NCBI GenBank assembly: GCA_951640165.1 | Contig: OX621241.1 | Span: 382,001 to 446,000, forward strand | From: Pseudoips prasinana | Lineage: Eukaryota > Arthropoda > Insecta > Lepidoptera > Nolidae | Length of the DNA: 64,000 bases | Direction of reading: 5' to 3' | Part shown: positions 19,011-28,246 of the stretch, one piece after another | How positions within the stretch are numbered: the stretch's first letter is position 1 | How the letters are laid out: each line of letters begins with the position of its first letter | Translations under genes and position numbers: made by a program | Notes under the pieces: generated by a model | Databases searched by the model: none | Told to the model about the DNA's origin: nothing | What the model saw: the letters and a program-made list of their open reading frames with translations, nothing else

Positions 19011-22000
19011 TGTCTTTTATTCCATTTCATTCTTATTTTATACATTTACAAATATATTGTTACAAAAAAAAATATATTTATAAATATAAAAAATTGACAT
19101 CCAATCGGCAACGGGAGCAGGGTCCATGCTACCGATGGTCAAGGCTCCAGAGAGAGGAACCTCCTCACAATACGCGCCGTCTCTAAAATAACTGCCTTCT
19201 GAACCTGACCCTTGACCCAACTGCCTAACGCGAGCCTCTTAAGGTGACGGTCGAGGCTCTTGGCAATCAAACCATGGGCAGAAACGACAATCGGTACAAT
19301 GATCGCCGAGTCGACGTCCCACATGTCAACAACCTCGCGTGCTAGGTCAAGGTATTTAATTTCCTTGTCTTTTTCAGCTTTCACAAGGTTGTCATCATGT
19401 GGGACAGCAACATCGACGATCACTGCCCGGCGCTCTTGGCGATCCACCATCACAATATCAGGCTTATTGGCAACAATAGTCCTATCTGTGATGATGGATC
19501 TGTCCCAGTACAATGTGACACGGCCATTCTCCAGTATTGTCTCTGGAACGTATCTGTAGTACGGCACCTCCGACGTCACAAGGTTGTACCGCAGAGCAAG
19601 TTGCTGATGGATTATCCTGGCTACTTGATTGTGCCTGTGCAAATACTCACCATTAGCAAGACGGGAGCAACCAGAAATTATATGTCTGAGGGATTCCCCA
19701 GGGCGGTGACATGCCCGACAAATGTCAACAGTACCATCCCTCAGTATAAATCTCCGGTAGTTATTCGTCATTACTACTTCGTCAGTAATTGCACAGACAA
19801 AACCCTCGGTTTCCGCAAAAAGGTCACCGAACCGTAGCCAGGCTACTGATGCTGTTAAATCTACATCTGGCCCGTGCAGGGCCTTGTAAAATCTGCCATG
19901 AAGTTCCTTGCTCTGCCATACCTCCTTGCGGTCACTGGTGCTAAGTACCGTAGGTTGACGCCAGTTAGTTTTGGCTAAGGATAGAGCGGTGAATCCATTG
20001 TCCACGGCGATCACGTCCGCATGCATACCCACACTATTGTGTAGGAAATAGTTTCTAAGATTATACAGCTCACGGTTATGCAGAGTTTTAGCATTTAAAA
20101 AGCCACGACCACCACATTTCCGTGGGATGTACAATCTCATCACAGAAGAGCGGGGGTGATGCATCCGATGTGATGTCAGCCGCGTTCGGACTGTTCGGTC
20201 CAGGGCGTCTAGCTCAGTTTGAGTCCACTTGAGTATTCCAAAGGAGTACAACAAGACTGGCATGACCCAGCCATTGTAAGCACGCACCTTGTTCCCTCCG
20301 GACAATAGGCTTTTCAGCACTTTTGTCAAGCGGCCCAAGAAGCGCTCCCGCAATGACTCCTTCATGTCAGCCTCTTTGATGCCTAATGCCTGTGACATAC
20401 CCAAGTACTTGTAGGTTTCGGTTGCAGAGAGGGTTACTAAGTTAATGGAAGCTGAGAGTTGGGTGCTCTGAGATTCCACTATCTTCCCTCGTTTTGCATG
20501 CATGACTGCACATTTGTCAATACCAAACTCCATTCTGATAGAGTTACTGAAGTTTTCTGTGAGCTTCAGTAACGCTGACAAGTGAAGATTGCTAGAGGCA
20601 AATAACTTTAAGTCATCCATGTAAAGGAGGTGTGATATTACTTGTCCTCCTCTCCGCAGTCGATAACCTAACCCAGAATCCTCTAGTAGTGTGCTCAGAG
20701 GGTTCAGAGCCAGGCAAAACCACAATGGGCTCAAACTGTCGCCCTGAAAGATTCCCCGTTCTATCCTTATAGGCTCACCGTTCCCCAAGGTCTGGCGAGA
20801 TCCTGGATAAAGAAGGACTGTACTCCACTGCGCCATACATGTCCTCAGGAAGGTACGTAAAATTGTATTTATTTTATACAATTCTAGCACTCTCATAAGC
20901 CAAGTATGGGGCACGGAGTCATAGGCCTTCTTGTAATCTATCCAGCATGTCGACAGATCTTTTCGGTTTCGGCGTGCCTGCTGGCAAATGGCCGTGTCAA
21001 TAAGAAGCAATTCCTTAGTACCGCGGGACCCATTCCTACATCCATTTTGAGCTGTAGATATAATTGCATTTCTGTCAATGTGATTGCAGATTTTGGTTTT
21101 TAATATTGATGTTAAAACTTTGTACATGGTTGGAAGACATGTAATTGGTCTATAGTTCTTGGGTTCCGCGGTACTACCTGACTTATGGATCAAGTGGGTT
21201 ACACCTGTGGTCATAAATTGTGGGAGCGAACCTGACTCTAAAGCCGACTGGAATTTGATAGCCAAATATTCGTGCGAGCTACGTAGCCATTTTAACCAAA
21301 AATTGTGCAGTCCATCTGGCCCTGGAGATTTCCAGTTAGACAAACGGTAGACTGCACTAGCGACGTCGTCGGGTGTGATAGAAGTACTATTCATTTCTTC
21401 AATAGGCTCACACACACGTTTAACGACCCCCATCCAATCGCCCTCGGAGTGAGCGATGGGTACCGACCAGATATTACGCCAGAAAGATATCATGGCGTCA
21501 CTATCTGGCCGGGGCCCATCGCCGTTAGTCCGTTGTTCAGTCTGCTCCCACAATTTATAAACCCATCTCTGGTCCTTTTGGAATTTGTGGTTTTGGGAAT
21601 ATCGATCCACGCGTTTTTTATATCTCCGAATACGACTAGCCCATGCATAAATTTTTTGTTTATAGAAATCTATGCGCTCTGTAACATGTGATATGTAATC
21701 GCGGGGACTGATATCAGTCCCCATAAACACCTTCTTTACAAAGCGCATGACTCGAGGACGGGTGTTACCCTCTTGAAAGGATCGAAGCTTGTCAATGAGC
21801 ACCCTAGCCTCACGGATACGCCGTTCAATCCTGCACTGCCAGGTCGGTACAGCAGATCTCGGTCGTGTAGCTCCGTCATAATCGGGAAACTTGACACGTG
21901 CTACACGACATGCGGTAATAGCCCCGCAATACAGGAGAGAATGCATATCCGTTAGGTCTTCACTAGTGGCAAAGTATTCCGCCATTATTGAATCTAGGGT

Positions 22001-22917
22001 GCACACTAATGTTTTATTTTTATTATGCATGGGCAAGCGCGGCAACCGTGGTTTGAGATGGTTTGCCGTGGACCGATATTCTCGAACCACAACCTCAAAG
22101 GTGCTTCTTATTTCATTGTACATACTACTTACGTCAGTAGTCATATCATCCCCATCGTCGCCCGCACTAGCGGCAGAATGCGGTGGAGCCATGGTGGATG
22201 TTTGGGCCACGGGCGGGACGGGAACAATACGGCTATTGAGGGCCTCCGAGCGCAGCTGATCAAGCACGGTATCGTTCAACATATGATTACGCTGAATAAC
22301 CCGTACCTGATCCGAAAGTCGCTGTGCCGATACGTTGATAGTTGGTTCAAGTTCCTGGAAAAAAGACAGCATTCGAGCACGATATGCAGTAAGTTGAGTA
22401 CCCCCCTCTGTAGCCTCAAAATATGCGCGCATCACATTTTCATTAATGGAGTTAGTCCATCGCATGCGCTGCACATTACCACCGGGAGCGGGGACCCTGC
22501 TCGGGGCTGGTTGCCCCGTAAGTCCCAATTCTCGCGGTGGCCGGGCTCTTCGCCGCCGTATTGGTGGAGACGACGTCGGCGGAGAAAAATATTCATCGTC
22601 ATCGTTGTTCGCACTGGAGTTTGGCGAAATCACCACTGGGACGGTATCAAACGCTTGGGTGGTGGAGCGACGCGGCGATGAGTCCGGGGGTCTTGCTCGT
22701 GCTCTCCGTCTGGTCAGCATTTTGGTTGTTTATAACATTATTGTCTGTATGGATATGGATTTTCATTGTGATAGCTGTCACTTTCACTCATGTCAAACTG
22801 TATGTAGTACCAACGTCGTTGCATATTGTAATTATTTCTTGTATTTTGTTGTATGTTAAAATTTAAAATAGATTTTACACAGTAATTTTAAGTTTGTAAG
22901 TAATATAATGCGAGAGA
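19011..22917 (-). mobile_element. Dong/R4-type non-LTR retrotransposon in an (ATT)n array
   Basis: A 3.9-kb minus-strand element consisting of about 200 bp of 5' UTR, one intact ORF (19139-22720) and about 128 bp of 3' UTR. (TAA)n flanks it on both sides when read on the minus strand (22948-22918 and 19010-19000). Bombyx Dong is known to target TAA repeats, so the site fits the protein-based classification. No poly(A) is evident, as is common in elements with a restriction-like endonuclease. Confidence 0.85.
19139..22720 (-). CDS. R2-group reverse transcriptase / restriction-like endonuclease (Dong/R4-type)
   Basis: A single 1193-codon ORF with no internal stops. It would nick target DNA, prime reverse transcription there and copy its own RNA. 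The N-terminal 200 residues are basic and proline/serine-rich. An N-terminal Cys/His finger like that of R2 is not obvious. The RT domain spans about 440-800: GPDG (467-470), motif A D595 in WIDYKKAYDS, motif B GIFQGDSLSPLWF (656-668), catalytic YMDD (700-703; the M replaces the usual A) and KYLG (771-774). The C-terminus has a CCHC knuckle C1001/C1004/H1013/C1018. The endonuclease follows: KPD with D1088, D1103 in VIVDVAVP after 14 residues, then the KDKEIKYLDLAREV block (1117-1130). All catalytic residues seem intact, so the copy may be mobile. The ATG at 22720 is the first in frame. Confidence 0.9.
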   Translation of the reverse strand: MLTRRRARARPPDSSPRRSTTQAFDTVPVVISPNSSANNDDDEYFSPPTSSPPIRRRRARPPRELGLTGQPAPSRVPAPGGNVQRMRWTNSINENVMRAYFEATEGGTQLTAYRARMLSFFQELEPTINVSAQRLSDQVRVIQRNHMLNDTVLDQLRSEALNSRIVPVPPVAQTSTMAPPHSAASAGDDGDDMTTDVSSMYNEIRSTFEVVVREYRSTANHLKPRLPRLPMHNKNKTLVCTLDSIMAEYFATSEDLTDMHSLLYCGAITACRVARVKFPDYDGATRPRSAVPTWQCRIERRIREARVLIDKLRSFQEGNTRPRVMRFVKKVFMGTDISPRDYISHVTERIDFYKQKIYAWASRIRRYKKRVDRYSQNHKFQKDQRWVYKLWEQTEQRTNGDGPRPDSDAMISFWRNIWSVPIAHSEGDWMGVVKRVCEPIEEMNSTSITPDDVASAVYRLSNWKSPGPDGLHNFWLKWLRSSHEYLAIKFQSALESGSLPQFMTTGVTHLIHKSGSTAEPKNYRPITCLPTMYKVLTSILKTKICNHIDRNAIISTAQNGCRNGSRGTKELLLIDTAICQQARRNRKDLSTCWIDYKKAYDSVPHTWLMRVLELYKINTILRTFLRTCMAQWSTVLLYPGSRQTLGNGEPIRIERGIFQGDSLSPLWFCLALNPLSTLLEDSGLGYRLRRGGQVISHLLYMDDLKLFASSNLHLSALLKLTENFSNSIRMEFGIDKCAVMHAKRGKIVESQSTQLSASINLVTLSATETYKYLGMSQALGIKEADMKESLRERFLGRLTKVLKSLLSGGNKVRAYNGWVMPVLLYSFGILKWTQTELDALDRTVRTRLTSHRMHHPRSSVMRLYIPRKCGGRGFLNAKTLHNRELYNLRNYFLHNSVGMHADVIAVDNGFTALSLAKTNWRQPTVLSTSDRKEVWQSKELHGRFYKALHGPDVDLTASVAWLRFGDLFAETEGFVCAITDEVVMTNNYRRFILRDGTVDICRACHRPGESLRHIISGCSRLANGEYLHRHNQVARIIHQQLALRYNLVTSEVPYYRYVPETILENGRVTLYWDRSIITDRTIVANKPDIVMVDRQERRAVIVDVAVPHDDNLVKAEKDKEIKYLDLAREVVDMWDVDSAIIVPIVVSAHGLIAKSLDRHLKRLALGSWVKGQVQKAVILETARIVRRFLSLEP

Positions 22918-22948
22918 TAATTATTATTATTATTATTATTATTATTAT
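22918..22948. repeat. (ATT)n microsatellite
   Basis: About ten ATT units at the 5' boundary of the Dong/R4-type element. Likely the other half of the SINE tail at 19000. Confidence 0.9.
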
Positions 22949-22950
22949 CT

Positions 22951-22995
22951 TGTTGCCATAGTACAGGCTCAGCCTATTTTGGGATCAGACGGCAG
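22951..22995 (+). repeat. SINE family B 3' fragment
   Basis: 'gccatagtacaggctcagcc' and 'ttttgggatcagacgg' correspond to the family B 3' end. Confidence 0.55.
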
Positions 22996-22999
22996 TGTG

Positions 23000-23796
23000 T
23001 TAGTTCCCCCAATAAGTTTTATTTATTTAATATAGAAAATCTGTAAATTGTCTTTATGTTCCTGCTAAAATTGTAATCATATTTCGGCTATACATTATTC
23101 GACGGGGTGAGAGCCTGGTAATCTGTAATTCAGGGCTATTGTATAATACATACCAGCTCCACACATTATTTTGACCGTAATTTCTTTAGTTAGTTTCAGA
23201 CTTCAGACTGGTATCCCAGCGCCTGGAGTATGAAATTAGGCACCCTGTTACCTGGTCAGAATCAAACTGTTATTTAGTCAGAATAATCTCAATAATACTG
23301 GACATGGGATTTAAACACAGGACCACATTGATTACTGTTGAACACGCCACCGCTAAACTTATTACCTGGTCCGACAGCGGTTATTCTGTTCAACAAGTGT
23401 CACAATGGGTTGTACAGATCTATAAACAGACAGCGCGCATCGGAGCCGTGGTTAGCTGCGATATCTGACCAGTAGGCAGAGACATATGGCTCTGATTGCG
23501 ATAAGAGACGTGCGTTCATTAAAACCAACACCTTCCAGTCTGCGCTACTATATCTTACATCTATTCCGCACGCAGTCAAGGGCATGGACACAGCCACAAT
23601 TAATATTCTTAAGCAATATGGATTATATCTGTAATTATTACACCCAGATATACTTTTCGTGTACAAATCGATTTTTGTAGAAATAATGACGCTCCAAAAA
23701 CAGGAATCATATCCGGTTTGATTTGGTCTCTTGAATCTGAAAGAAGTTTGGATGGAGGAAATAAGAAAATACTAAACTTATTTTTTTTATTTTTTG
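23000..23796. other. unassigned spacer
   Basis: No supported coding or repeat feature. Confidence 0.4.
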
Positions 23797-23851
23797 TCTC
23801 GACAGTTTCTTCATTAGGGATGAGGAATCCCAAATGAAGAAACTGTCGAGA
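23797..23851. repeat. 25-bp-arm hairpin with 5-base loop
   Basis: Arms 23797-23821 and 23827-23851 pair with a single mismatch around 'gagga'. The start is 'tctcgacagtttcttcatt'. Not part of a recognised repeat. The geometry is too tight for a typical animal pre-miRNA loop but not impossible. Confidence 0.75.
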
Positions 23852-24037
23852 GATTATTACTCTATTATATTAGTACTTATATACAATTATTGACCTTCAC
23901 CCACATTCGCCAAAAAATCCTCGCTCAACAAGGCAAAGGTTTTTGTGACAAATGTGGGTTAACATTTTGAAGTTTGAGAGGAAGCCTAGTGTCAGTTACG
24001 GTGATTATCATAGACTGCTCTAGTTAGACCAAACAAT

Positions 24038-24230
24038 ATGTCGAGACTTCATACTATTAACGAGCTTATTAATATTGTCAAATCTCTAGCTATATACAAA
24101 GAGTCAGACGAAGATGAAATATGCAAAAAAATAATAATAATAGAAGCATCTAAGCAATTTTCTGAAAAAAAAATCGTTGCGCAGGGAACTGCTTCGCGTA
24201 CTTGGCTTGCCTTGGCTTTATTCGTAGATA
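24038..24230 (+). other. orphan reading frame fused to an RTE tail
   Basis: A 114-codon frame starts at ATG 24038. Its last part from about 24242 is RTE-derived (ARRTDGRWSREVLQW...). The first ~64 codons (acidic and lysine-rich, containing KESDEDEICKKIIIIEASK) match nothing I recognise. It may be chance, an unrecognised exon, or coding sequence of another element truncated by the RTE insertion. Confidence 0.2.
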
Positions 24231-24239
24231 TTATACAAA

Positions 24240-24480
24240 AGCTAGCTAACATAGCTCGCAGAACCGACGGCCGCTGGAGCAGAGAGGTTCTCCAGTGGTG
24301 TCCACGAACTGGCAGACGCAGCGTGGGTGGCCCCCCTACAAGATGGACCGATGATGTTGAGAGGGTCGCTGGAAGCAGCTGAATGCGCGCAGCGGGTAGT
24401 GCTGGTAACCATAAAGATCTTTGGGGCCAACCTTTGACCCGCAGTGGACGTCTTTCGGTCACTAAGATGATGATGATGAT
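24240..24480 (+). repeat. RTE LINE 3' end
   Basis: Encodes RTDGRWSREVLQW and TGRRSVGGPPTRWTDD, then the UTR and '(gatgat)n' at 24467-24480. 5'-truncated. Confidence 0.8.
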
Positions 24481-24924
24481 TTGACTTTACAAAAAATATA
24501 TAATCTCTATCCTGAAACCCTATGTCATATCGACCAATAATTTTACTTCCTTCGTTAGGCAATCTCTTAGACTTATCGTACCGTGGTTTCTACCGGGAGA
24601 AACAATATTTTACAAAAACCTAATGTTTTTACTGTGGGTAAATGAATAGTTGACACAGATCTCAATGAGGAGAACAGTAAAGTCATCCGACTATAAAGTA
24701 CGATTTAATCATATTCTAAATATCTCTAAATATTTCCGGAGGAATTGATAAATTTTAGGGATTGCTACCAGTTAGCTTATGCTTAGTGACCACACAGTTT
24801 CTATCGAGGGTAGGTTTTGACGGCTTCCTGAAACTATCCTTGTTGTCTCTCTAAAGTCTGACAATGGCCTCTTACTTAAACAAGGTAAATCAAAGAAAGA
24901 GTAAGACAGTCTAGTTCAAACTTG

Positions 24925-25575
24925 CTAAATTGCTACAAAGCCATAACATACATAATCTTGTGTAACGCGTATAGGTCAGTAGAAAGGCCCTATAGGTACT
25001 AGTGGGTATACTTCCGGTTAATATTGAAAGCCAAAGACGTGCAGCTATGTATTATAGTCTACGCGCGAGAACTAGCAAAATGATTTTCTATCATCATCAC
25101 GAAACCGTACTAAAATTTCCAGGCTATTTATGCCAATAGCTGACGTAAATGACGATATGCTAAATGATGGATGTAGATGAAATATCTCAACCAAGGGTCC
25201 TCATTTGCATCAATTATTTCCGGATGTTCGCGGTAACGGTAAAATAAATCTTATCTTATCATAGACCATTGTGTGGCAAAATTTCTTATCGAACATTTTA
25301 AAAGTACATTGTTTAGTTTCAACTTAGTATCTTCACCAATCCGTCTCTGCTTAACTTCCTATTGCGTATTTACATTCTTGTGCATAAAGTTTTAAAATAA
25401 AAATAAATAAATCAATATGAATAAACCACCTACCACATGTTTTAGTTGTGCGATCTTTAGCATAATAAAAACGATATCATGTTAAATAACTTGCAACAAA
25501 TATCTGGAGTAGTTAATTATTCAAATCTTGTAGCAACAAGGAACAAATTTCATTTCATTCGCTTGTACCATATCT
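24925..25575 (+). pseudogene. jockey/R1-group LINE C-terminal region, left part of split copy
   Basis: Plus-strand relic. Scattered frames match the copy at 50476-51935: RRAAMYY near 25034, PIADVNDD near 25140, IIDHCVAKFL near 25262, SPIRLC near 25338 and MLNNLQQISGVV at 25479. An AT-rich ~100-bp insertion or divergence sits at 25370-25475. The sequence stops at 25575, where the R1-group LINE begins, and resumes at 30704. Confidence 0.8.
25562..25575. repeat. target-site duplication, left copy
   Basis: 'cttgtaccatatct', identical to 30690-30703, immediately before the T run that is the A-tail of the minus-strand element. Confidence 0.85.
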
Positions 25576-25951
25576 TTTTTTTTTTTTTTTTATTTTTGAT
25601 AAGGCATGGGGAATGCCTTCGCATGCCACCCGCAAAAAGTATCTGCGGGTGGGTATGTCGGAATTGCACCGACTAAACCTACCTGCCGTGGACTTCTCTT
25701 GGCGCCTGATGGGGGAGTCCCGGGAACGCGGGTATGCTGCTCCGGTACCCCCCTTTTGCGCCATGTCCCAGATGGTCGGGACACGTACCCTGGGAGGGCT
25801 CCTTTAGATTGCCCTCCCCTATTGCCGACTCCTGCCAGTACGGCACAGCGACTGCGCCACAAACAGATCGCTATCATCCCGGAGCCGCTTGTACGTGGCG
25901 GCAGTAGAGGACACTTCTCATACTGCCGCCGCGGCCCCGAGGGGAGTTGGG

Positions 25952-28240
25952 CTAACGGCTGCCGCCGCCACCCCGACGCCTCCTCCGCCTACGAGCGGGA
26001 TCGGCTCGTTCCCGATCCCGTTCGGCGGCCTCCTTCTGCAGCAAAACTGCCTCACAGAAGGAGACCACGGCGTCCCATTTGGTGGAGTCGCCAGCCAGCA
26101 TCGCATACACGACTGCTGGCGGCGAAAGATCCCGTCCGATGCCCGCCCAGTCTCCTTATGGCCGCAACGACACATGCAACACCGAGTTCGGCGAGCCGTA
26201 CCGCCCGCTGGAAGCTGACCTCCCGGACTATAACGAGCGTGTCGTCCGCATAGCAGACGACGCTCACTCCGGGAGGTAGGCCAATCCGCAGGACCGGATC
26301 ATAGGCGAGGCTCCATAACAGAGGTCCCAACACGGACCCCTGAGGAACCCCGCAGGAGAGCTCCCTCTGGATCTCAATCCCGTTACGACCGACGAATTTG
26401 ATCGTCCTGTCACGCAAATATGCCCCGACTATACCACGCAGATAGGGAGGCACGTTATGGTGGACCAGTGCCTCCCGTATCGCCCACCAGGGGACGGAGT
26501 TGAAGGCGTTGACGATGTCTAAGCTCACCGCCAACGCCACCCCCCCCCCGCCCGGACGGCGGGTTCCGACAGGGCTCGGACGCGGTTAATCGCGTCCAGC
26601 GTCGAACGTCCCTGTCGGAAGCCGAACTGGTTGTCCGACAAGTCGGGGCCAACGCGTGACAGATGCTCGCTGAGACGGGCGGCAATGACACGCTCAAAGA
26701 GCTTGCCCGCCTCATCCAGCAAGCAGATTGGTCGGAACGCCGAGGGAGAATCGGCGGTCCTGCCCGGCTTTTGCAACAGCACAAGCTTGGCTTCTTTCCA
26801 GCAGGTAGGGAACACGGTAGTACGGAGGCAGCTTGTGAAAAGTTGCCTCAACCGGTCCCCCAAGACTACCAGAGCGTACACCCACGCCCTGCCCGGTACC
26901 CCATCCAGGCCAGGGGCGGTGTTTCGGGCTGCAAGTCGCCGTACCGCTCGGTCCATCTCTCCCTCCGTCACCTCAAACTGGTCGTCCCAATCATGGTGCG
27001 ACGGTGACGGAGAGTCCGAGGGACTGTCCTGGACCCTAGGGAAGAGGGTGTCTACCACTCTCTTCAGAAAATCCGGGTCCAGGGTACTCGTCAACGGAGG
27101 GACCCACGGTCTGAGCTTGCCCAGTACCATTTTGTACGGGCGCCCCCATGGGTCCCTATTCAGTCCCTCGATTAGCTCGTTCCAGGACCGAGCTTTGGCT
27201 TCCGCTATTGCAATCGATAGCGCCTTGACGGCGACTTTATAGGCCGTATGCGCTCTGGCATCCTCTTCGGCATTGGCTCGCCTCCTCCGACGGGCTCGCT
27301 GGTGTCGGCGACGCGCTGCGTCGTACTCCGATCGGAGTCGCGCGATTTCGGCCGACCACCAATATTGCGAGCCTCGTCTGTCACCCGGACGGATCCGAGG
27401 CATTGACATGTCGCAGACGCGAGACATGATGCCACGGAACCAGTCCGCTTGCGAATTGGGATCGGACGGGATCCTTTCTCCACCTTCACTGGCGCCCCAA
27501 TGGATGGCAATGGCGGCAGCCGTCAGCATGTCGCGGTCTATGTGACGCAGGGACCAGCGCCGCGGTGGGATAAAGCTACTTCGGTCGGGGCCGCCTCGGG
27601 GCGGACGGAGGGCCACGCTGAAAAGAATATGTCGATGATCCGACAGTGTGGCCACTTCCTCCGCAACTCTCCACCCCGAGACCAGGTGCAAGGCCGAGGG
27701 AGTCGCCCAAGTCAAGTCGACGATCGACTCCCCCTGCCAACGCACACAGGTACTGACTGAACCTCGGTTCACAAGACGGAGGTCCAGTCCGGCGGCCCAT
27801 TCTAGCAGTATCTCCCCTCGAACGTCGTCCCGGGCATCGCCCCAAACACCAGAGTGGGCGTTGAAATCGCCCAGGACGAGTACCGGACGGGACTGGTAGC
27901 CGCTAATGTGGCTCGTGAGTCCGTCCAGGTACGCCTCAAAATTTGCGAGGCCGCAATTCGGGGAGATGTTGCAGCCCACCACGACTGCTGGTCCCCACTC
28001 CACGACGACGAATCCGGGCCCCTTAGCCAGAAGTGAGCAATGTGGGTCGCGTTCTCCCCCCGCCCAGTATATGGCGACGAGGCCCCCATCCGACCCGAAC
28101 CAACGAGGGTGGTCAGGCACGGAGTGAGGCTCCGCCACTATCGCTAGGGCAACTGAACGTTCGGCAATCGTCTGCGCAAGAAGAGCTTGCGCAGCGATTC
28201 AGTGGTTCAAGTTGCCCTGCAAAATAAGTTGGGGGGGAAG
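25952..28240 (-). pseudogene. R1-group ORF2 (APE endonuclease + reverse transcriptase), multiply broken
   Basis: The endonuclease part has AEPH, then GDFNAHSGVWG, SIVDLTWA and the LSDHRHI catalytic-histidine motif (residues 3, 90, 138 and 165 of the frame starting at 28138). The RT follows: LDGVPG, LLDEAGKLFERV, QFGFRQGRS, motif A SLDIVNAF, motif B GVPQGSVLGPLLW and CYADD. Three lesions are visible. There is an in-frame TGA at 28201-28199 upstream of the endonuclease. A one-base length change in a run of ten C (26540-26549) shifts the frame between the fingers and motif A. Soon after YADD the sequence jumps, at about 26141-26146, straight to the extreme C-terminus (KWDAVVSFCEAVLLQKEAAE), with a frame change. 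Roughly a kilobase normally coding the RT thumb and C-terminal domain is missing. It stops at 25952. Confidence 0.85.
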
Positions 28241-28246
28241 GAATTT

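Noticed and set aside
19397..22866. Several plus-strand ORFs of 60-218 codons
   Set aside because: They are antisense frames of the intact Dong/R4-type polymerase and have no independent features.
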